Positions 16,105 through 24,303 of a DNA stretch of 64,000 nt are shown piece after piece. The DNA lies in the NCBI RefSeq assembly GCF_000478985.1, contig NZ_AWXB01000063.1, positions 1 through 64,000 on the forward strand, given 5' to 3'. Under the pieces are notes generated by a model. It did not search any database. It saw only the letters and a program-made list of their open reading frames with translations, and was not told the origin of the DNA. Made by a program: the position numbers and the translations under genes. How positions within the stretch are numbered: position 1 is the first letter of the stretch; each line of letters begins with the position of its first letter. The DNA comes from Peptoniphilus sp. BV3C26 (GTDB taxonomy: Bacteria; Bacillota; Clostridia; Tissierellales; Peptoniphilaceae).

Positions 16105-16926
16105 TTATTTTAATTTTATAGAAAGTTTTTCTTGACCCTTATTCATCTTCAATACAACTTTTAAAATTTTTACTTCTTTTTCGGATTTATCTAAAGGTTT
16201 GTCAGCAACAAATTTTACGTTGGATTTATCCAAAATAAATGCAGGTTCGCTGTCATCGTTATAATACAAGAATATTTTGGAATTTTCCCCCTCAAATTCA
16301 GCCTCTATTTTTTTAAAATTTAAACCCCCGTCTAAATCAAAAATCCTAACCTTTCTTTTAGTTGAATCTTGTAAATTAAAAGTTGCATTAACTTTTTCTT
16401 GAACTGTATAGTAATAAGGTGATTCTGAAGTATCACTTATATTTTCTTCTAAATTTTCTGTAACATAACCTTTATTGTAGTCAAAATCTTCTATCAGGTC
16501 AGGCTTGTTTGTTTCAAGCTCTCCATCCATATTTCTAAATGCAACAATTCCAGCTCCTATTATAAAAGTTATAGCCAAGATAAATGTGACTATTGCAGCC
16601 AATAAAATTTTATTATTCTTTTTAATATTATTTTCATTTGGCTTTTCAAAATTAAGCTCAGAACCGCATTTTGAGCAAAAAGTATTTTCTATAGAATTAT
16701 AATAGCCACAGCTTTCACATTTTCTTTTTACGTTATTTCTTGCAAAAAGTAAATAGGCTATAAAGCCTAAAAGATAAGGAACAAAAATTGTGGCTAAAGT
16801 CCACAATAAAGCATCTTTATTTTTTCTTTCTTTAGCATCTTTATAAACCCAGACTCCTATTAAAATCCCTGTTGCAAGGGAAAGTATCATGGATATGAAA
16901 CTAAAGATTATAAGAGTTAATTTCAT
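16105..16926 (-). CDS. membrane protein with PLDc_N-like hairpin and zinc ribbon
   Basis: About 273 aa in four parts: two membrane helices around a DAKERKNKDALLW loop resembling phospholipase-D-N-terminal-type hairpins (residues 1-60), a zinc ribbon CESCGYYNSIENTFCSKCG (about 69-87), a third membrane helix (about 107-130), and an extracytoplasmic domain rich in beta structure. SD GGAGGT is 7 nt from the ATG at 16926, so I use that and not the upstream ATG at 16950. It overlaps the 2-TM gene by 26 bases. Function unknown; possibly the output or sensor of the adjoining sigma factor. Confidence 0.65.
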   Translation of the reverse strand: MKLTLIIFSFISMILSLATGILIGVWVYKDAKERKNKDALLWTLATIFVPYLLGFIAYLLFARNNVKRKCESCGYYNSIENTFCSKCGSELNFEKPNENNIKKNNKILLAAIVTFILAITFIIGAGIVAFRNMDGELETNKPDLIEDFDYNKGYVTENLEENISDTSESPYYYTVQEKVNATFNLQDSTKRKVRIFDLDGGLNFKKIEAEFEGENSKIFLYYNDDSEPAFILDKSNVKFVADKPLDKSEKEVKILKVVLKMNKGQEKLSIKLK

Positions 16927-17257
16927 AATTTTTACCTCCAAGTCCCACAATAAAAGCTAATAATACGGATAAAATTATTAATATAAAATTCATAAAAGCT
17001 ATTCCGTTAATTATTAAAAAAGTAAAAATAAAATTATTTTTTAAAGACCATAAAATATTATGGGGAAATAACTTTATTAAGACTGCAAGACCTAATATGG
17101 TTAAAACAAAGGCACTTATAAATATAAGTCTTGCTACAATTTTTACATATCTATTTTCTTTTTCAAGTTTTAATAAATTCATATTTAATAATTCTGGAAC
17201 TTCTTCTTCAAAATTTAAACTGTCTTTTATTAAATTATCAATTTTCAAAAAATTCAC
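16901..17257 (-). CDS. two-helix membrane protein, candidate anti-sigma factor
   Basis: A 118-aa protein: an acidic cytoplasmic segment of ~40 residues (LIKDSLNFEEEVPELLNM), then about two or three membrane helices with little extracytoplasmic sequence. I do not recognise a family. Its start overlaps the ECF sigma factor by 20 bases, which is where membrane anti-sigma factors are usually encoded. That role is inferred only from position and topology; no HxxxCxxC zinc motif is present. Confidence 0.55.
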   Translation of the reverse strand: MNFLKIDNLIKDSLNFEEEVPELLNMNLLKLEKENRYVKIVARLIFISAFVLTILGLAVLIKLFPHNILWSLKNNFIFTFLIINGIAFMNFILIILSVLLAFIVGLGGKNYEINSYNL

Positions 17258-17744
17258 CCTCCAATTTTTCCTTTATGTATTTTTTTACACTAAACAATCT
17301 CGATTTAACTGTCCCTTCTGGTATGTTCATAATTTTTGCAATTTCACTAACGCTGAGCTCTCCATAATAAAAATATATAACCACAAGTTTAAATTTATCA
17401 TCAAGTTTGTCTATTTCATTTCTTATAAAAGAATACATATCTTTGTTAATTAAATTATCTTCAATATTTTCATCAAAAGGAATCTCCTGCCCCTCTTCTA
17501 AAGACGTTTCAGGGGCTATTCTTTCTCTTCTTGCATATTTTTTCTTTTTATCTTGCCATATTCTGTTCGCTAAAGAAAATATAAAAGCTTTTACGTTTTC
17601 TTTTTCATCTAATTTATTTTGCAATCTTATAATATGCAAAAAGGTTTCTTGATAAAGATCCTCCGCTTGATATTTATTGAAAGTGATTTTTAAACAAAAG
17701 TTATAAAGGGCTTTTCCATAATCTTTTATTAACTTTTCAATCAT
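17238..17744 (-). CDS. ECF-type RNA polymerase sigma factor
   Basis: A 168-aa sigma-70 family protein of extracytoplasmic-function type. Region 2 covers about residues 5-75 (AEDLYQETFLHIIR, FIFSLANRIWQDKKKK). Region 4 covers about 108-160, with the helix-turn-helix ELSVSEIAKIMNIPEGTVKSRLFSVKKYIKE. Regions 1 and 3 are absent, as in ECF factors. It is followed by an overlapping membrane gene and preceded by a YbjQ-type gene 12 bases upstream. The target promoters are unknown. Confidence 0.9.
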   Translation of the reverse strand: MIEKLIKDYGKALYNFCLKITFNKYQAEDLYQETFLHIIRLQNKLDEKENVKAFIFSLANRIWQDKKKKYARRERIAPETSLEEGQEIPFDENIEDNLINKDMYSFIRNEIDKLDDKFKLVVIYFYYGELSVSEIAKIMNIPEGTVKSRLFSVKKYIKEKLEGEFFEN

Positions 17745-17756
17745 ATTTCTTGAAAG

Positions 17757-18074
17757 TTATTTAATTTTTACTGCCGTGCCACTTATATTAAGTAAAAGCA
17801 TATTTCCTTGTCCCATTACTTCAAACTCAAATCTTATGCCAATTACTGCATCTGCTCCCATGGAAGAAGCTCTTGTTTTTAATTCTTCTAAAGCTTCATC
17901 TCTTGCACTTATTATTTCGCTTTCATACCCTTCAGCACGTCCACCGAAAATATTTCTAACTCCTGCACCGAAATCTTTTATTGCATTTATTCCGTTTACT
18001 ACTTCTCCATAAACAAGTCCTAAATACTCTGTAATTTCTTTTCCTTCAATTTTTTCTGTTGTTGTTAATATCAT
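17757..18074 (-). CDS. YbjQ/UPF0145 family protein
   Basis: A 105-aa protein of the YbjQ family, sometimes described as a putative heavy-metal-binding domain. The signatures are LGLVYGEVVNGINAIKDFGAGVRNIFGGRAEGYE, ARDEALEELKTRA and GADAVIGIRFEFEVMG. The family forms pentameric rings; its biological role is not established. A GGAGG SD is present. It is the first gene of the sigma-factor cassette, after a terminator. Confidence 0.85.
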   Translation of the reverse strand: MILTTTEKIEGKEITEYLGLVYGEVVNGINAIKDFGAGVRNIFGGRAEGYESEIISARDEALEELKTRASSMGADAVIGIRFEFEVMGQGNMLLLNISGTAVKIK

Positions 18075-18120
18075 TTTATTTGTCCTCCTAACTATTTATC
18101 TGCACAAGTTTTAAAAAAGT

Positions 18121-18156
18121 TCAAAAAAATCTGTTAGAAAATTTTCTAACAGATTT
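18121..18156 (-). terminator. intrinsic terminator after the ABC permease
   Basis: A perfect 14-bp inverted repeat (18127-18140 with 18143-18156), followed on the minus strand by seven U. It ends the ABC exporter unit. Confidence 0.88.
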
Positions 18157-18167
18157 AAAATTTAAAA

Positions 18168-18989
18168 TTAAAATTTAAATTCTTTTGAATTATAAGTTAT
18201 GAAAGTTAAAACTAACATTAAAATAAAAATTATTAAATTAATTCCCATACCTATAAAATCAAAATTTGCACTTATAAGTCTTATTGGTTTAAATACTTCG
18301 TATGAAAATTTATTTACTACTTCAAAGAAAGTTTCGCCAAGTACTTTTCCTGCAATTACAATTAAAACTACAACTATTACAAATAATATTCCTGCTCCCT
18401 CAGCATGGGATGAACTTCTTGAAAAAGATGAAATGAAATATCCTATAGACATAAATACAAGAGCTGTAGCTAAAATACCTAAAAATATAATTACAAGATT
18501 TACTAAATTTTCTCCATTATCTATTTGTGAATATTTAAGAGCAATTACTTTTATAAAAGCAAAAGTTATGCCAAATAGACCGCATAAAAATATAAATAAT
18601 GTTGTAATGTTGGAAAATAGTTTTTGTGAAACTATTTCACTTCTATTAATAGGATTTGAATAAATATATTGTATTGAACCTGTTTCTTCTTCCTTCGCAA
18701 GAGCTTGTGCTCCTATTTGGAAAGCAAAAATTGAAATCAAAACTGCAATGTATTGAAAAATAAAAGCAATATATTGACCGGGATCAGTTAAATCAATAGA
18801 TTCTTCCAAACCTAAAACCATTTTTAAGTTTGGGCTGAGTTCATTTACAAATGTTTCTACAAGACTCTTCATTCTATCTTCAAGCATTAAAGGATAAAAC
18901 GCTAACAAAAGACCAGTTAAAATTGCAATTACCAATAACCAGGCTATCATCTTTCCAAAAGTGGATTTAAATTCTTTAGAAAACACCAT
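18168..18989 (-). CDS. ABC-2 type transporter permease
   Basis: A 273-aa membrane protein with six hydrophobic helices. The first is at about 14-35. A region near residue 95 (KEEETGSIQYIYSNPINRSEIVSQKL) is typical of ABC-2 permeases, linking the membrane domain to the ATPase. The substrate is unknown. It follows the degenerate ABC ATPase gene by one base. Confidence 0.85.
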   Translation of the reverse strand: MVFSKEFKSTFGKMIAWLLVIAILTGLLLAFYPLMLEDRMKSLVETFVNELSPNLKMVLGLEESIDLTDPGQYIAFIFQYIAVLISIFAFQIGAQALAKEEETGSIQYIYSNPINRSEIVSQKLFSNITTLFIFLCGLFGITFAFIKVIALKYSQIDNGENLVNLVIIFLGILATALVFMSIGYFISSFSRSSSHAEGAGILFVIVVVLIVIAGKVLGETFFEVVNKFSYEVFKPIRLISANFDFIGMGINLIIFILMLVLTFITYNSKEFKF

Positions 18990-18990
18990 T

Positions 18991-20191
18991 TCACTCTTCC
19001 TCCTTTTGCTTATAGCTAAAGTTTATAGTTTGACTATTTGAATCTGTAAAATTTGAATTTTCTGAATCTTTATCAATTACTAAAGTTTCATCGTTGAAAG
19101 TTTCTGAAAAATCTCTATCCTCCCTATTTTCATAAGAGGATTCAAAAACATTATTATCTTCAGTTGTTTCTTCAACATTATCTTCTGTTGTTTCTTCAAC
19201 GTCAATAGGGTTGTCAACTTCTTCTATATATGTTTGTTCATACATAGTTTGGTTTTTAAAATCAATTATTTCAGGAACTTCATCTCTTTCTCTTTCATTT
19301 TCAAATTTTGGAAGAGGTCCTTCTTTTAAAGCATTAATTTTATCTTCCAAAGTTGAATCTAAGATGCTGTAATTAATAATATCCAAATCAAATAAAATCT
19401 TACTTATTTTCCTCAAATCTCCATTGTAATAAAGCTCTTTATGATTTAATTCATCTTTAATTACCCTTGCTCCAACTTTAGTAAATTCGTTTAAATCGCC
19501 AATATTTTCTTTAATAATAATTTTTTTATCATTACTTAGTTTATCATTTGTATACTCAATATCTTTAACCGCTCCTTCTGAAATAATTGCAACTCTGTCG
19601 CAATAGCTTTGAGCTAAAGATAAGTTATCGGATAATAGAAATACTGTTAAATTTTCTTCTCTTTTTAAATCTTTTAAATAAGTAAAAAGTTTTGTCAAAT
19701 CATCTTGGTTTAATTCATTTGTTGCATTATCAAAGACTACAAGTCTTGGTTTAAATAAAAGAGCGTTGATAATAGTAAAAATTCTCTTTTCTCTTTCAGT
19801 CATCTCTCCTATTCTAAGTCTTTCATTAAAGCCAAAATAATCAAGCAATTTTTCAAGTTCGTCTTTGTTCTTTAAATTGTGAGCAGATAATGTCTTATTA
19901 AATATTGAAGATGCTTTTACATTTTCTCTAAGCATAACTTCATTTGGTACAAAGCCTACAGATTCTTTTATTATTTTAGAATCTTTCACCGTATCCATAT
20001 CAAAAATATAGACCTTACCTTTATTCGGTTTTAAAAAGTTAAATAGAATTCTAAAAAGAGTTGTTTTTCCTCTTTTTTCAGGAGCAAGCAGTGCAAAAAA
20101 TTCTCCTTCAGGAACTTCAAGATTAAAGTCAGAAAAAAACTTTGCCTTTTCCGATTCTCTTAGAAAGTTCTTTTATTAATATAGCACTCAA
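18991..20191 (-). pseudogene. degenerate ABC transporter ATP-binding protein, frameshifted, with acidic tail
   Basis: The gene should begin at a TTG at 20191 with SD GGAGG 7 nt upstream, but a seven-base homopolymer (20133-20139) breaks the frame; six bases would restore KGKVFSDFNLEVPEGEFFAL. The remaining open frame from 19998 codes 335 aa. Beyond the frameshift the ATPase motifs are themselves eroded. Walker A reads APEKRGKTT, the signature LSGGQ is EMTER, Walker B ends FDNAT (catalytic Glu lost), and the switch His is Ser in LLSDN. About 110 acidic, low-complexity residues follow, with a duplicated VEETTEDN. Probably inactive as an ATPase, or a regulatory subunit if expressed. Confidence 0.75.
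19154..19201. repeat. two tandem 24-bp repeats in the acidic tail
   Basis: Two adjacent 24-bp copies (19154-19177, 19178-19201), differing at two positions, code VEETTEDN twice. A recent in-frame duplication in a disordered tail. Confidence 0.85.
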
Positions 20192-20222
20192 AGTGTTACC
20201 TCCTTTTCATAGTTTCTAATAT

Positions 20223-20251
20223 ATTATACAATATGTTTAGTTTAAAACCAA
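20223..20251 (-). promoter_or_regulatory. promoter of the ABC ATPase/permease unit
   Basis: TTGGTT (20246-20251), a 17-nt spacer, then TATAAT (20223-20228) on the minus strand, about 30 nt before the TTG start at 20191. Confidence 0.7.
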
Positions 20252-20270
20252 TAAGAATAGGCTTAATCTA

Positions 20271-20279
20271 TGTTATAAT
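20271..20279 (+). promoter_or_regulatory. extended -10 promoter of ychF
   Basis: TGTTATAAT on the plus strand, 24 nt before the ychF ATG; no consensus -35. It diverges from the ABC promoter, the two -10 boxes being ~45 bp apart. Confidence 0.65.
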
Positions 20280-20302
20280 AATTTAGGAAATGAGGCGATT
20301 AA

Positions 20303-21397
20303 ATGAAACTTGGAATTGTAGGTTTACCTAATGTAGGAAAATCCACTTTATTTAATGCACTTACTGAAGCGGGAGCTGAAGCTGCAAATTATCCTTTTGC
20401 AACTATAGAACCCAATATAGGCGTTGTAAGTGTACCTGATGAGAGACTTGAAGTTCTTGCTGAAATGAGCAAATCTGAAAAAATTGTTCCAACAGCAATA
20501 GAATTTTTTGATATAGCCGGCCTTGTAAAAGGTGCAAGCAAAGGCGAAGGACTTGGCAATCAATTTTTAGCAAATATTAGAGAAGTTGATGCCATTGTAG
20601 AAGTTGTAAGATGTTTTGAAGATGACAATATTATTCATGTTGACGGTAGTGTAGATCCTATTAGAGATATTGAAAATATTAACTTGGAATTGATTTTATC
20701 AGACCTTGAAGTAATTGAAAAAAGATATTCAAAAACTCAAAAACAATTAAAGGGTGATAAAACACTTACAAAAGAATTTGAGCTTTTAGGAAAAATTAAA
20801 AGCACTCTTGAAAAAGGAGAATCTATCAGAAATTTAGATTTAAACGAAGAAGAGGAAAAATTTTTAAAAACATATCAACTTTTATCTTCAAAGCCTATTA
20901 TCTATGTTGCAAATGTTTCAGATGATGATATAGAAAATGACGGGAAAAATAATAAATTAGTCGAAAGTGTAAGAAATTATGCAGAAAAAGAAGGCAATGA
21001 AGTTGTTGTAATTTCTGCTGAAACAGAAGCTGAAATTGCTACTTTGGATCCCGAAGAAAAGAAAATGTTTTTGGAAGAAATGGGATTAAAAAGCTCCGGT
21101 CTTGACAAATTAATTAAATCTTCTTATTCCCTTTTAGGATTGATTTCATTTTTGACAACAGGCCCTATGGAAACAAGAGCTTGGACAATTATAAAAGGTT
21201 CAAAAGCTCCTCAAGCTGCAGGAAAAATTCATACAGATTTTGAAAAGGGCTTTATAAGAGCGGAAACTGTATCTTATGAAGATTTAGTATCCAGTGGATC
21301 TATGGTAAAGGCAAAAGAATTAGGTCTTGTTCGATCCGAAGGAAAAGATTATGTTATGAAAGATGGGGACGTTGTTTTATTTAGATTTAACATTTAA
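20303..21397 (+). CDS. ychF: redox-regulated ribosome-binding ATPase YchF
   Basis: A 364-aa Obg-related P-loop protein that binds ribosomes and prefers ATP. G1 is GLPNVGKSTLFNAL, G3 is FDIAGLVKGAS, and the G4 position is the non-GTP form NVSD. A coiled region follows, and the C-terminal TGS domain includes TGPMETRAWTIIKGSKAPQAAGKIH. A GAGG SD precedes the ATG. It is transcribed alone, divergent from the ABC unit. Confidence 0.97.
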   Translation: MKLGIVGLPNVGKSTLFNALTEAGAEAANYPFATIEPNIGVVSVPDERLEVLAEMSKSEKIVPTAIEFFDIAGLVKGASKGEGLGNQFLANIREVDAIVEVVRCFEDDNIIHVDGSVDPIRDIENINLELILSDLEVIEKRYSKTQKQLKGDKTLTKEFELLGKIKSTLEKGESIRNLDLNEEEEKFLKTYQLLSSKPIIYVANVSDDDIENDGKNNKLVESVRNYAEKEGNEVVVISAETEAEIATLDPEEKKMFLEEMGLKSSGLDKLIKSSYSLLGLISFLTTGPMETRAWTIIKGSKAPQAAGKIHTDFEKGFIRAETVSYEDLVSSGSMVKAKELGLVRSEGKDYVMKDGDVVLFRFNI

Positions 21398-21439
21398 AAA
21401 TAAAAACATTAGCATAAATATTTGACATGTTTTTTTATT

Positions 21440-21484
21440 ATTAAAAAAAATGTGAATTGAAACAACTATTTCAATCCACATTTA
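21440..21484 (-). terminator. intrinsic terminator of the tRNA-His gene
   Basis: A 13-bp stem with one G-U pair (21450-21462 with 21470-21482), then eight U on the minus strand, 13 bases after the tRNA 3' end. On the plus strand it may also help stop ychF transcripts. Confidence 0.85.
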
Positions 21485-21496
21485 ATCATAAATATA

Positions 21497-21574
21497 TGGG
21501 GTGGGTAGTGGGATTCGAACCCACGACCTCAAGAGCCACAATCTTGCGCCCTAACCAACTAGGCCATACCCACC
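21497..21574 (-). tRNA. tRNA-His (anticodon GTG)
   Basis: A full cloverleaf on the minus strand: acceptor GTGGGTA/TACCCAC, D arm with TAGTTGGTTA, anticodon stem CAAGA/TCTTG around loop TTGTGGC (anticodon GTG), and T arm GTGGG-TTCGAAT-CCCAC. The extra 5' G at -1 facing C73, the mark of tRNA-His, is encoded (21574), and the 3' CCA is encoded (21499-21497). It has its own promoter and terminator. Confidence 0.96.
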
Positions 21575-21594
21575 AAGTCTAAGCAACTTCTATA

Positions 21595-21623
21595 ATGTTA
21601 ACATTTAGTAAATTCTTTGTCAA
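21595..21623 (-). promoter_or_regulatory. promoter of tRNA-His
   Basis: Consensus TTGACA (21618-21623), a 17-nt spacer, and an extended -10 TGTTAACAT with its hexamer at 21595-21600. The -35 overlaps the last codons of rph-rdgB. The start would be about 15 nt before the mature tRNA. Confidence 0.75.
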
Positions 21624-22924
21624 CATTTATATTTATAGTTTAAATATCCTTTTAAGTTTTCTATTGCTTTTGCCCTATGAGAAATTTTATTTTTTATTTC
21701 GTCTCCAAGTTCAGCAAATGTTTTGTCATATCCTTCAGGGACAAATACGGAATCGTAGCCGAATCCTCCCTCTCCTCTTCTCTCTTTTATAATAACTCCA
21801 TCAATTTTTCCGCTAAATAATTTTTCACTTCCATCTTCTTCAATTAAAGCTATGCTTGTTCTGAAGTGAGCTTTTCTATTTTCTGAATCTCCTAAATTTT
21901 TAAGCAATTTATCTATATTTTTTTCATCATCGTGAGTTGAAGCATATCTTGCTGAGTGAACTCCTGGATCACCATTAAGCTCATCTACGAAAAGACCTGT
22001 GTCATCAGAAACAACATTTCTACAACCTAAGGCTTCTTTTATTGCACGAGCTTTAATAAGGGCATTTTCCTCAATACTTTCTCCATTTTCTTCAACCTCA
22101 AAATCTTTTAAGCCTTCTTGAGATTTTGTTCTTAAAGTTATTGGAAGGTCTTCCATAATTTTCTCTATTTCTAAAACTTTGTGCATGTTGTCCGTTGCTA
22201 AAACATATATATTCTCATCAGGAACTTTTTGATCTATTATTTTAAAAATTTTATCTATACCATCTTTTGCTAAGAGGATCATTTCATTCATCTCATCAAT
22301 ATTCATAGGATTTCTTTCAGATGTCCCCTGAATTTCAATTATGTCATGTTTTGAATTCATTACAACATTCATATCAACATCTGCAATAGAATCTTCAGAA
22401 TATTCAAGATCCAACAAAATATTTCCTTGAACTTTACCTACTGAAATTGCAGAAATTTTTTCTTTTAAGGGATTTTCTTCTATTATTTTATCTAATAGCA
22501 TCTTTTTAACGGCAAGTTTTAAGGCTACATAGCCTCCTGTAATACTTGCTGTTCTGGTTCCTCCGTCAGCAGATATTACATCACAATCTATCCAAATTGT
22601 TCTTTCTCCAATTTTATCTAAATCTATAGCTGCTCTTAAACTTCTACCGACAAGTCTTTGAATTTCTTGGTTTCTTCCGTCTATTTTGCCTTTAGTAATG
22701 TCTCTTTGTTTTCTTATTTTCGTTGAGCCTGGTATCATTGAATATTCAGCACTCAGCCAACCTTTGCCTGTGTTTTTCAAAAAAAATGGAACTTTATCCT
22801 CTACCATAGCTGTTACAATTATTTTTGTATTTCCCATTTCAATAAGACATGATCCTTCCGGTTCTTTTAAATAATTTGTAGTTATTTTTAAATCTCTAAT
22901 TGAATTATTTTCTCTTTTTCTCAT
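21620..22924 (-). CDS. rph-rdgB: bifunctional ribonuclease PH / XTP-dITP diphosphatase
   Basis: A 434-aa fusion. Residues 1-237 are RNase PH, which trims tRNA 3' ends by phosphorolysis (GWLSAEYSMIPGST, GRSLRAAIDL, DCDVISADGGTRTASITGG). Residues 238-434 are RdgB/HAM1, which hydrolyses non-canonical purine triphosphates (LATDNMHKVLEIEKI, VSDDTGLFVDELNGDPGVHSARYA, GGFGYDSVFVP, SHRAKAIENL). In many Firmicutes the two are separate neighbouring genes. Both halves look intact. It follows the amidase gene by 9 bases. Confidence 0.95.
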   Translation of the reverse strand: MRKRENNSIRDLKITTNYLKEPEGSCLIEMGNTKIIVTAMVEDKVPFFLKNTGKGWLSAEYSMIPGSTKIRKQRDITKGKIDGRNQEIQRLVGRSLRAAIDLDKIGERTIWIDCDVISADGGTRTASITGGYVALKLAVKKMLLDKIIEENPLKEKISAISVGKVQGNILLDLEYSEDSIADVDMNVVMNSKHDIIEIQGTSERNPMNIDEMNEMILLAKDGIDKIFKIIDQKVPDENIYVLATDNMHKVLEIEKIMEDLPITLRTKSQEGLKDFEVEENGESIEENALIKARAIKEALGCRNVVSDDTGLFVDELNGDPGVHSARYASTHDDEKNIDKLLKNLGDSENRKAHFRTSIALIEEDGSEKLFSGKIDGVIIKERRGEGGFGYDSVFVPEGYDKTFAELGDEIKNKISHRAKAIENLKGYLNYKYKC

Positions 22925-22933
22925 TTCTGTGTC

Positions 22934-24256
22934 CTATTCCACATAATTATTTACATAATCTTGTATTCCGTTAAATAGACCCTGTGCCAATAAATCAAGA
23001 TATTCATCATTCATTATCGAATCCATATCTGAAGAATTTGATAAAAATCCAAGTTCTGCAAGAGCGGATACATTTTTAGTTTTATTTAGAACAATTAAGT
23101 CCGGTCTATTTTTTATTCCCCTACTTGAAGAGCCTGTAATATCAATAAGACTATTTAAAAGACATTTTGCAAAATGTTTTTGTTCAGCAGTCTTTATTAT
23201 TACATTTTTTTCAGATGCATACAAAACTTCTATACCTTTTGCTGATTTATTCTCATCTGAACTATTAAAATGTATTGAAAGGAAAAGTTCTGAATTGTTT
23301 TCATTTGATAATTGAGCCCTATCCAATAATTTTATATATTCATCAGAATTTCTGGTCATAAGTACTTCATAGTCTGTTGCTTGCAGTTTTTCATAAAGTT
23401 TTTCCGCAACTTTTAAAGTCAATTCTTTTTCATTTATAGAACTTATTACAGATGAATTAGCTCCTGGGTCTTTTCCTCCATGTCCTGGATCAATTACAAT
23501 TGTAAGTGGTCCTTCTTTTTTTATGGTCTTTGTTATTTTTCTCTTTCCTGGATCAATATTATATTCATCTTCACTTAATCCTGCAGCCTTATAAGCAGAG
23601 ATTCTGTTGGATTTTTTAGCATTGTTCATTTCTTTTTTTTCTGAATTTGAAATATATTGATTGTTAACTAAAGATAGGTCTTTTTTTCTTTTTTTAGATT
23701 TTTTTTCTGAATTATTTTCTTTTGTTCCACTATTATCATCTGTAATTAAATCTGAATCTTTAGCTTTTTCTGTTGTTATAACTGCTAAGTTTTCTTCACT
23801 ATTCCAATCAACTTTATAGCCAAGAGCCTCTGATACAAATCTTAAAGGAACCATGGTTTTAGTTTCTTCTTTTGGCTCATTATACTTTGCAAGTTTTGGA
23901 ATTGAACTTTCATTTAAAATAATTTTTTTACCTGAAATATATGAAACTTTAGAATCTATTTTAAGTTTAATTTCCTTTTTCTCAAATTTTATAAGCGCAC
24001 TCTTTTCAAGGTTGTCCCATTTAACTTCAGCGCCCAAACCTTCAACAAGCTCTCTAATTGGAACAAAAGTCCTCCCGCTACTTATATAGGGAGAAAAATC
24101 GCTTTTTAAAATTTTTCCATCAACTTTTACATTAGTATTTCTAACATCTATACTTTTCCCATTTATATTTACTTGACTTATTTGTTCTTCTGCAAATACA
24201 GAGCCACTCAAAAGCAAAGCTGAAAGCAAAAATCCTGTTAATATTATTTTTTTCAT
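22934..24256 (-). CDS. secreted N-acetylmuramoyl-L-alanine amidase with copper-amine-oxidase-N-type domains
   Basis: About 440 aa. A signal peptide (MKKIILTGFLLSALLLSGSVFAEE) sets the start at 24256, with GGAGGT just upstream. Two copper-amine-oxidase-N-type repeats follow (FVPIRELVEGLGAEVKWD and MVPLRFVSEALGYKVDWN), then a Lys/Ser-rich linker. The C-terminal amidase_3 domain (about 255-440) has VIDPGHGGKDPGA and SIHFNSS zinc ligands. It cleaves the MurNAc-L-Ala bond in peptidoglycan. The repeats probably bind the cell wall. It lies 47 bases after the AIR-synthase-like gene. Confidence 0.93.
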   Translation of the reverse strand: MKKIILTGFLLSALLLSGSVFAEEQISQVNINGKSIDVRNTNVKVDGKILKSDFSPYISSGRTFVPIRELVEGLGAEVKWDNLEKSALIKFEKKEIKLKIDSKVSYISGKKIILNESSIPKLAKYNEPKEETKTMVPLRFVSEALGYKVDWNSEENLAVITTEKAKDSDLITDDNSGTKENNSEKKSKKRKKDLSLVNNQYISNSEKKEMNNAKKSNRISAYKAAGLSEDEYNIDPGKRKITKTIKKEGPLTIVIDPGHGGKDPGANSSVISSINEKELTLKVAEKLYEKLQATDYEVLMTRNSDEYIKLLDRAQLSNENNSELFLSIHFNSSDENKSAKGIEVLYASEKNVIIKTAEQKHFAKCLLNSLIDITGSSSRGIKNRPDLIVLNKTKNVSALAELGFLSNSSDMDSIMNDEYLDLLAQGLFNGIQDYVNNYVE

Positions 24257-24303
24257 ACAGACCTCCGTGTTTAAGTTTATTATAAGTCTTATCAACAGTC
24301 AAT

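Noticed and set aside
17097-17453. 118-aa plus-strand reading frame
   Set aside because: Antisense to the sigma factor and the small membrane protein; Phe/Tyr/Lys-rich with no recognisable motif.
18199-18663. 154-aa plus-strand reading frame
   Set aside because: Antisense to the ABC permease, with no SD and shadow-like composition.
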